The notes under the pieces were generated by a model, which saw nothing but the letters and a program-made list of their open reading frames with translations, did no database searches and was not told the DNA's origin. DNA of 64,000 nucleotides from Ziziphus jujuba (Eukaryota > Streptophyta > Magnoliopsida > Rosales > Rhamnaceae). Made by a program: the position numbers and the translations under genes. Position 1 is the first letter of the stretch, and every line of letters starts with the position of its first letter. The stretch covers positions 25,298,501 through 25,362,500 of the forward strand of contig NC_083387.1 in the NCBI RefSeq assembly GCF_031755915.1. Direction: 5' to 3'. Shown here piece after piece: positions 40,856-49,698 of the stretch.

Positions 40856-42363
40856 TTATTTATTGACGCACCTCTCTAATAAAATTATGAGTTTGTCTTG
40901 CTGATTTTGTGTCAGAGACGCTATAACCTTGTGGCGTTGTTGCATAGGAAAAGCCAGTGCCAATTGGTGCATCCACAAAGATTATACTAGCTGTCTGCAA
41001 ATTCATCACCATAATTAGATTCTTGGGTTTTATCTTTTTAAAAAAGAAAAAAGAAAAACAGAAAAATAGGAAAAAAAAAAGATTCTTGGGTTTGGCTTGA
41101 GGCCTATTGCACTTGGCCAGTAACCAAAACGATGTTTCTATTTGCACCCACCAAAACTCTATTCCCCCAGCCACTCATGCTTGCTAGATACTTTTTTTTA
41201 CAGAAAATTTTCTAAATTGGAATTTTTTTTTTTTTGGCCTAATGATGAACTAATAACCTATGATTAGTTTGAAAGCCATCAAATGGTTTCGACAGAGATA
41301 ATATGATTTAGTTTAGAAATTATACAAACCTTTGTCCATGAGTTTGGGTTTAAGGACAAAGCTGGTAAACCCCCTGTGTAATCAGTTATATTGAAAACCA
41401 ATGGACCTACAAAATATCATATAATTAATTATATGTATTGATTAATAGCAAATAACAGAAACAAAAGCAATAATGCACACTTTTCCTACAGTAAATAAGA
41501 GGTAAACGGCATCTGAGTTTGGGCAAAATATTTATGATGAATACTGAATAGTATTACTATTACGGTTTATACCAACGTGCTTATTTAAACATTTAAGTTA
41601 TGCACAATATGAGTTTTGGATCCATTGTCAACGCGTTCTCATATCAATCAATAATTTAAAACTAATTAAAATTTTGAAAGGATCAACTGACAACATTTAG
41701 CAGTGTATGTGTGGATGTAGCATGACTTCCATCATATCAGCATAAACAGGAAACATGTTTCAACAAATTAAAACCGTATACATATTAATGGTTAACAAAC
41801 TAAATGTGAACTTTCCACATTAATTGGCATTTGAAAATTAATTAATAAACAAATTTTTACCCTTAGATTTATTGATTTAAAATTTGAAGCATTTTCTTAT
41901 GACAAATATATTTGTAGAAAATATATCTTCCCTTCTATTTACGCCATCTGAATTAATGAGGATTTGGAAGCCTACCAGCTTGGTAGAGAAAGCCATTTAA
42001 GCCAGAACAGCTAGGTCCACCATTAAGATAGAGTATAAGTGGGTCAAATGGAGCTCGGCCTTGTGATTCAACGAAGTAATAGAAAAGTTCGGACTCCTCC
42101 ACTCTAACATATCTGAATCAACAAAAACCTCTTACTCTAATTAATTAACTAAGACCAATTTAAACAACTAATAACTTAAATAATTGCCCCAAAAAAAAAA
42201 AAAAAAAAAAAACTAACCCTGTTTCAAGCTTGAAAGGTAGAACACCGGGGAAACCCGGAAGAGTCTTCACGATTGACCCATCAGAAAGTAGCGTTGCTTG
42301 TAGGAAAAGCAGAAGTGGAAAACTTAGTGGGAAGCCAATGAAGTTGAAGAAATTCAGTGGCAT
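37557..42363 (-). CDS. SCPL: Serine carboxypeptidase-like protein (SCPL), catalytic Ser replaced by Ala
   Basis: Secreted or vacuolar alpha/beta-hydrolase family; clade IA members act as acyltransferases using acyl-glucose esters. Fourteen exons, listed from the start codon: 42363-42218, 42112-41976, 41406-41330, 40994-40872, 40097-39995, 39826-39789, 39628-39527, 39322-39236, 39080-38916, 38539-38468, 38328-38201, 38034-37921, 37782-37728, 37640-37557. All junctions are GT/AG and in phase; 476 residues, full family length. A signal peptide covers about residues 1-27. LPGFPGVLPFKLETGYV, FYYFVES, GTGFSYATTPQGY, WLINHPEF, LHVRQGTIREW and GYHLTYVTVK are typical. Asp397 (NGDHD) and His453 (GAGHSPTEY) of the triad are present. 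The nucleophile motif GDSYSG reads SDAYSG (Ala180), and GGPGCSG reads GGPSCSG (Ser83). The frame is intact, so a non-catalytic paralogue is more likely than decay. Confidence 0.93.
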
Positions 42364-42700
42364 ATTTTCTTGCCCAGTTAATCAAATTTAACATGAATAT
42401 ATTGCAGCTGTGGGTTGGGAATTAATTTTGTGGAATGGGATATTGGATTCGGATGTCATGAAATGGTCAGCTACCAGCCAACCTTCCGGTCTAAGTGAAA
42501 TTTGTTAGGTATGACTTAATGTTTGATAACTTTGTAGTTTAATATATAGTTTAATTTGGCTGTGTGTGTATATAATGTAAATAATACAATAATATATATA
42601 TTAATTATATGTGACTTGACATGTTTTTTCTAAATTTTTCGGCTGTTTTGTTCCATTTTTGGAGTAGCTGTTGGATTTGTTGTGTCTCTATTGGGGTTTT
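42364..42700 (-). other. SCPL 5' flank
   Basis: This 337-bp stretch separates the SCPL start codon from the LTR-like element. It is AT-rich with TATATA strings near 42590-42605. It must contain the SCPL promoter unless the promoter was displaced by the element; no single TATA box stands out. Confidence 0.4.
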
Positions 42701-43254
42701 TGTAACACTTCGTCTCAAAGTATATCGGAATTTTTTTCACGTTGATCGCCTTTGATCGAATTGATCGATGTTGACTGAATTGGGTCCATGTTGACTTTTT
42801 GCCCCAGATGGAATTTTTCATCGATCGATATACTGTTGCGAAGTACGCATCGATCCGAGTTCATGGACTAGTAGCACGTAAAAAATGAAGCTGTGATTTG
42901 GACGTTATAAGTGAAACAGTTTGAAATCTAAATTGTTCGAGTGTTGCCTTGTTTCAATTTTTCTTCTTATAAATTTTGATTTTGACTTATATATAGTTGC
43001 AAAGTACTTATCGATATGAGTTCATAGACTAGCAACTTCCAATTGCTTAATTTGAACATTTGGTTAAAAAGTTATGAACCTGTGAAGTTTTTTGAGATTA
43101 TATTACCACGTACAAAAATTGTGTGCATGTGGAAAACATGTGCACAGTGCCCTCCGACACTGTGCCATGTGTCACTCATTAACCAATCCCATGAGTGCAC
43201 AATGGCGGATGGTGTTTGTATTGGCTATTGAGGCTTGTGTGTGTGTGTGTGTGT

Positions 43255-43269
43255 GGGGGGGGGGGGGGG
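43255..43269. repeat. (GT)n-G15-(GA)n compound microsatellite
   Basis: A (GT) run ends in fifteen G and continues as (GA) repeats up to about 43285, inside the LTR-like element. Confidence 0.9.
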
Positions 43270-44870
43270 AGAGAGAGAGAGAGGGGAGAGGAGAGAGAAA
43301 TTGATCAACCATGATCCACCATGCTTCGACCACGGTTGATGTGCATGTGCCAAACCACCAGGTTGGCCACCTCGAAATTGATTGGCCGGTCGAGTTCCAT
43401 GGTCAGTACATCGGTGATACGTTGAGATTGAGGAGATTTCCGATGGCAGTGCTGAAAGCTTTGTCGATCAATTTTTTTCCAATCCTGCTACTCATTTTTG
43501 ACACTGTCCACACCATTGTGAAACCCACACTTTGATCTACCATCCCACTAAATTTTACGGCCAGTGGCTGCTGGATGTTTATCGGCCACCATGGTGGCTT
43601 ACCAAAATTCTTGGTTCCAGTAAGTTTTTGACTTGTTAACTGACCTTCTCCCACTAATATGATCTCCATAAACCCAAATCTAAGGTCCATTTTGTCCAAA
43701 TCATATCGGATTGAGAGATTCATGGGTATTTAGTTTCCAACCCTTCCCGAGTAGATTTCGACCATCACTGGTTCGACCTTCAAGAGGTAAAACCCAATTT
43801 GTAATCCTCTTGTTACAACCTTCATTTTAGTATATAATTTGTTTATTTTGGACAATATTTATGTTAGCTCCCTTGGTAACCCGTGCATATTACACACGAT
43901 TAAAATATTTTTTTAATCAATATTGTGTGTTGTTGATATTTTAAACACACATATGAATTGTGGGACCAATCCTATAGAAGATCTCGAGTGATCCACGTAT
44001 TTGAGGTGAGTGATCCTCTTTCAAAACTATTTTGGGGGTTAATAAAATATATATATTGTGTTAATTAAGTTTCTGAAACATATTATATGTTTAATACTTA
44101 AGAAAAATTGTCATTTGAATTTATGATGCCAAAATTTTATTGATTTGAATATGTGTTGCATATAATTTATATCCTTGGGTTTTAAAGAAATTATGATTTC
44201 AACTATTGTTAACTTAGTGTTAATTTTATTGTTGAATTTATGATTCATAATAGAATGTATTTATATGAATTAAATTATATATGAATATATGTGGTTTTTA
44301 ATGTTATTTTTGGCATAGATTGATTTTAAAGATTTGAGAAAAATATTTGTTTTAAATTATTGTGCTTAACAAATATATTCATGCATTCAAATATTTATGG
44401 ATTTTTTTTTCTTTTATGGTGATGAAAATTGATGTATTTAAATTGATGGATATATAACGATGGTTTAAAAGGAAATGTGAGATTTTATGGATTTAAAAAG
44501 GTTGTACTAAACTTGTTGTATGTTATGAAATTTATGATTTTATAGTTTTAGATGCATAATATAGTATGGTATTTTGTGCTATCTGTTATTAATGCACAAG
44601 TATATATGGTTCTCTTGTGGAAGCCATGAACCTAAGGGTTGGTAAATATAATGTACAGTGAGTATCAACCGTCCCCCTCCATGATCAGGATGATTGTTTA
44701 TCAGCATCGGCACTGTCGGGATGCCACGGTAGCTGTTTGCAAGTTTCTCTCTTTAACCTCCCCGTCAGAGTGGTACTTGGAATGCTGGGTGACGTCTGAT
44801 ACCACTGTTATATAGTGTGGTGTGTCAAGTGGTTTTCTCGATACCTTTTTTAAAACAAAATATTTTAAAA

Positions 44871-45157
44871 TGTTTTTTTTTCATATTTTTATTATTTATT
44901 TTAACATGTGGTTTTAAAATGCATTTTTTCATGTTTCATTATTTATTTTAATTTGATGTTTAAAGTGTATTTTATCATATTTTTATCATTTATTTCAATT
45001 TGATGCTTTACAATGTATTTTATCACATTTTTATTATTTTTTTTAAATTGAAGTTTTAAAATGCATTTTATCACGTTTTTATTATTTATTTCAAGTTGAG
45101 GTTTTAACATGAATTTTATTATATTTTATCATCTATTTCAAATTGAGGTTTCAAATT
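44871..45157 (+). repeat. 48-bp minisatellite, six units
   Basis: Six head-to-tail units start at 44871, 44920, 44966, 45014, 45062 and 45110. The common pattern is TGCATTTTATCACGTTTTTA then TTATTTATTTCAAGTTGAGG and TTTTAAAA. Units diverge at several positions each. A related, shorter array appears inverted in the second element copy near 63370-63480. Confidence 0.85.
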
Positions 45158-45958
45158 AAATAAATATTTCTTTTATTATTTCATTGATTTAATTAATCTA
45201 AATTTTATAAATTACATATTGGGGTTAATTTTGCTTTTATGCCAAAATTTTCTAGTTCAAATTTTATTTATGATTTTAATTTACCTTATGATATTTTATT
45301 CTAAATATAATAATTTGTTATTAAGTTATTTTCAATGTTAATTTTAATTTTAAATTATTTGTATTCTATATGTATTTTATTTCCTTATTTTTTTTTGAGG
45401 TATAAAATTGATGGATTTTGTGAAAAATTGTTTCAAAAGGGGAATTTTTCTAACTGAGCAAAACTGTGAGAGTTTTAAGAGAAAATTTTAAATTTTACTT
45501 GTTTACTATTTTTATTATCTCATGCAGAATCCCAAGAAATTCATTTTCTTTTTCTTGATTCCTTGTAATATTTCTTCTTTATTCCTTTGTGTTATATTAA
45601 ACTTTGCATTTATTTATAAACCCTATAATACTCCGTATACTATATTGGATTATTATTTATTTAATATTATGCTTATTTCCTGTATTGCATTATTATGAAG
45701 TGTTGAAATTTGTGAAATCTTGTGTAGTAAGGAGGGAGAAATAAGGTGGTGCTTTTAGAAGTGTGTTTTCTGTACAGAAAATTTTGTGGTATGTTCAACC
45801 TTTAAGGGAGATACTGTCGGATTTTTGTAGCAACGTCCGATACGGTTTCCGTGGGATCAGGGCTTAGGTAAGGAATCTTGGATGGATCCTTTTCATTCTC
45901 TTGGCCTCATTTTGATATAAGGTTTTTTATTCAGACTTCTTAGGAGCTCACTTATCTT

Positions 45959-46880
45959 AGAGAATGTCTATTTTACATTTGAACCATCCGTTCCACAACT
46001 AAATGATATGCGATTGGATACCGGATAGCTTTTACCAGTAAAGTAGCCTATAAATACCTTGTACTTATCCATACTTATCTTAGCGATATCACACCATCTG
46101 AAACGCTTAGTTTTAGAGTTCATTCAAACCTTAAAGCCGATCACTCTGAAAAAGGCTTTGGTTATTAAGAGAATGTTTATTTTATATTTGAACCATTTGT
46201 TCCACATCCAAAAAATGTGAGATTGGAATACCATGTAGCCTTTGTCACTAAGGTTACCTACCAATACCCTTTATCTGCCCACACTTACCTTGACAGCATC
46301 ATACTAGTTCAACCCTGGTTGTTAAAATCCATCCCAATATATTGTTTACAGATCTTGCCCTTTCTTGTCTCGTATTCTTCAGAATTCATAAATCTTTCAG
46401 TACACCTTTCTTGGGGACCAGCATACTTGCTAACACACTTCCACGCTTATTTTAGTAGTATTACACCATCGAATATGCTTACTTTAGAGTTTTCAAACCC
46501 TGAAATCAACCATTTTGAAAAAGGCTCCTGTTGTTAAGAGAATGTCTATTTTTTATTTGAATCATTCGTTCCACATTCAAACGATGTGGGATTGGGATAT
46601 CAAGTAGCCTTTGTCACTAAGGTAGTCTACTAGTACTCCATATCCATCCATACTTATCTTCGTATTATCATACTGGTTCAGCCATGGTTATCAAAATCCA
46701 TCCCAGTGTATTATTTATTAATCTTGCCCCTTCTTGTGTTGCATCCTTTAATGGTCACAAGTTTTCATTACACTTTCCTTGGGGCCCAGCGTAGTTGTTA
46801 ACACACTTCTGACTGGATATAAACTTTGATACCATCTATAACACTTCACTCTTTTGCACCACCAGTATTGTTCTTAATTT
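45959..46880 (+). repeat. Long tandem repeat (about 370-bp unit)
   Basis: AGAGAATGTCTATTTT with a following GTTCCACATYCAAANNATGTG block starts at 45959, 46168 and 46537. Each unit continues with a GTAGCCTTTGTCACTAAGGT-like string, a CCATACTTATCTT-like string, CAAAATCCATCCCA, a CTTTCTTGGGGNCCAGC string and TTTGAAAAAGGCT. The first unit lacks about 160 bp internally; a fourth, weaker start is near 47020. No protein is encoded; the 106-codon frame over the middle unit is fortuitous. Confidence 0.75.
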
Positions 46881-49557
46881 AACCATTGCATTCCAAATGA
46901 TATGGAGTTTTTGTTAAGATTTTCTAGGAAGTTATCCATCCTAGATTGCTCTCATTAGAGTATGCTTAATTTCAAAGTTCTTTTAAATCTTTATGTTAAC
47001 TGCTTTGAAAAGTTTCAATTGTTAAGAATGTGCTATAGTGATAGAAAAAAGCTCTCGTGATAACAATGCGATGTAAGTGTTACCCCCCCCCCCCCCCACT
47101 TTTTTTTTTGTTTTTTTTTTTTGTAGCGTTATATATGTACAATTAGACTATATCAAACTGACTTAATGGTTAACTATTGAATCGCTTCAAAAATTGAGAT
47201 TTAAAAGTATATTTTTAATTCAAAAATCTCTACTAAGTTGGATTCATTTCTCCTAAATAAGGTTTTATTATATCAATAAATATATATAATACCACCAATT
47301 GATTTTTAAATTCCAATTCTTGAAATAATTTAAAAGGAAGACCATCTAATATGAGCTTTACTTGATGATGGACCTAGAAATATATTTCAAGGAAAGGGAA
47401 GGGGGAGCCTTTATAAAATATCATTAAGTTGCTTTTTAATTTTTATTTGTAGATATTCAAACATATATTAAAATGCTACATGTTTTATTATATCATTGTC
47501 CAAATGATTAGAACATTCACAACAAAATTGAGTTAAAAAGGGGAAAGTTATTTTTTTTGGCAAAAAGAATAATAAGTAAAAAAAAATATAAAAGTCAATG
47601 TTTTGGAAAATATAATTTGGCAATTATAATAAGTTGATTACAATTATAGATATAGAAATTAAACATACTTTCAAAACAAACAAAAAGAGAGAAAGTGGTG
47701 GGGGGGGGGGGGGGGGGGGGCGTTTCATTTTATTAGGAATTAATTAACCAAAATAAATTAAAAATTAAAATAACAATAATAAATTAGATAATAAATACTA
47801 TAATAATAAAATAGATAAATAAATACTATAATAAGTACTTATATATATTTATTTTAATTACATAATGTTTTGTTATATCTAACTGTATTGAATAATTAGG
47901 ATTGCAATTAAATAAAAATTGTAATTAGATAAGTATCATATAACGAAAATTTATAGATAAATATTTTAATTATATTGAAAAATTATAATTGTAGAAATAT
48001 AAGAGTTGATGAGAAATGTAAATAAGCAGAAAAAATATTTCAAAAATCGGAAAAAATGTATTTAAAAGCTGTTGGGGGGATAAATTCGGGGGGCGGCTGG
48101 GCACAGTCAGATATTTTTGGCACAAAACATTAAATTGTAAAAAAATAAAATAAAATAAAAGTAAATGGCAGGAAAATTGAGGAGAGTTGTTCCCCTGGAC
48201 ACTGTGTGGATTATATATATATATATATATTTATACATAAAATTTTGGTATTTTATAAAATCTCATAATAATATGTATGCACTAAAATAAAAACCAAAGG
48301 ACTGAATCCAAATTAAGTAGCATGCAAGGTTGATATGCCTTCTAGGAAAGGATATTTTATTTAAAAAAGAAGAAGAAAATAAAATAAAATTTAACGAGTG
48401 GCTAACCAGAAGCATACCAGGGGGTGATGTACAATTCTCATGAAATAATTTAACGAGTCGGAAGATTCCCATGTCAATATTCATTTCGACCTTTCTTTTC
48501 ATCCATATAAAATTCACAAGAAAAGTCAGTGAAAATTGCACAAACGTCCAAACATCCAATCAGAGGCATTTATTGCATTGTTAGAGTGGAACCAAAACTT
48601 GACTCTGGGACAGAGAGAGGTTCAAGCAATTATTGTCCTATTTTTCTTCTTTTTTTTAATGAAATAATTATTGTGGCAGCCTAGATTAGATCGTGTTGTT
48701 GTGAAAGGACCCAAAACTTGACACTGCGACAGAGAAATAATGGCAACCATTTGGGATTCATGGTAGGTATGGTGATCCTTGCAAATTTTGCGTATCTAAC
48801 ATTTCTCTTAACCTCGGTTGGGGCGTGCAATAGTTTCCTTACTGCGCCTAACAATCGAAACTTTTTGAGATTTTTTTTTATTTTTTATTTATTTTGAAAG
48901 CATAGAAGGAAAATTTAAGTTTTAATATAATTGCCTTCCAAATATTTAAAAATATAAGAAAAATCTGAATGAATGATTGAATAATTTTATAGATTTTATT
49001 TATTGATAAAATATAAAAATAATTCATCCTATAATTATAAATTAATAATTAAATATACAGAAATAAAAATAACAACATAAAAATAAAATATTGTAAAAAA
49101 TCAATATTTGTATTTTTAAAATTTTTATTAATATCAAAAATTTAAATATTATAAAAAATGAATCAGATTCATTTAATAATATTTATAATTTAAGAATTTT
49201 TATTATTGGAATGTAAATTTTAAAATTTGATATTAATATTTAAATTTATTATTAAAAAAGCTTAAATTAATGTCAAATTTTAAAAATGATAATATCAAAC
49301 ACGAATTGCCTAGGATTGCTACCTTATTCTATAAAGAATATTGCACCGACGCCCTCCTATAGATAGCCTAATTCCAAGTTAAATCCTCATATTTCTAAAA
49401 TTTCACTAACGATGCCCCACTATTTGTGCCGTCACCTGTTCCTTCTAAAAAGACAGATTGTAAAGAGTAAAGACTATAATACTCTTAATTTTTATTTAAA
49501 TAATAAAAAACAATATTACAATTTCAATTATAACCTAATATATATATATATATTATC
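46881..49557. other. AT-rich spacer with G/C homopolymers
   Basis: No gene is supported. A 15-base C run lies at 47083-47097 and a 21-base G run at 47700-47720. Near 48590 and 48710 a short diverged duplication is present (CCAAAACTTGACTCTGGGAC / CCAAAACTTGACACTGCGAC). A (TA)n tract lies at 48212-48231. DNA just before the protease-viroplasmin frame (49300-49450) is somewhat GC-richer and not recognised. Confidence 0.5.
47700..47720. repeat. Homopolymer G run (21 bases)
   Basis: Twenty-one consecutive G, bounded by GAAAGTGGT and CGTTTCATTT, in AT-rich spacer DNA. Confidence 0.95.
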
Positions 49558-49698
49558 ACTTTAGGATGTTTAGATGCTTGTTGTCTCTATACCTGTTGTA
49601 ATCAATCACTTAGTATCTTAACTACTTCTACAGAAGATGAAGATATCATTTTAGAATTACTTAGTAAATTAGAAAATCCTGATGAAAGAATAGAATAC

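Larger units (their letters stand above)
42701..45862 (+). mobile_element. LTR-like (LARD/solo-LTR type) element, copy 1
   Basis: Starts TGTAACACTTCGTCTCAAAG, followed by GATCGATGTTGACTGAATTG and repeated GTTGAC/GATCGA strings, the typical start of large non-coding LTRs in eudicots. It ends near TTTCCGTGGGATCAGGGCTTA, where likeness to the reverse complement of the element at 62436 stops. The shared parts are a GC-richer core (44640-44835) and the last 150 bp (45720-45862). No gag or pol frame is present. Internally it has a (GT)n-G15-(GA)n tract (43235-43285), a two-copy diverged repeat near 42830-43040 (GAGTTCATGGACTAG / GAGTTCATAGACTAG) and a 48-bp minisatellite. The final 45 bp or so expected from the other copy are missing or diverged, so the right boundary is approximate. 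Confidence 0.65.

Noticed and set aside
37557..42363. SCPL locus as a decayed pseudogene
   Set aside because: Fourteen exons join in phase over 476 codons with proper splice sites and no stop; only specific active-site residues are changed, which is not what random decay produces.
46217..46537. 106-codon plus-strand frame
   Set aside because: It lies within one unit of the 370-bp tandem array and is closed in the other units, so it is fortuitous.
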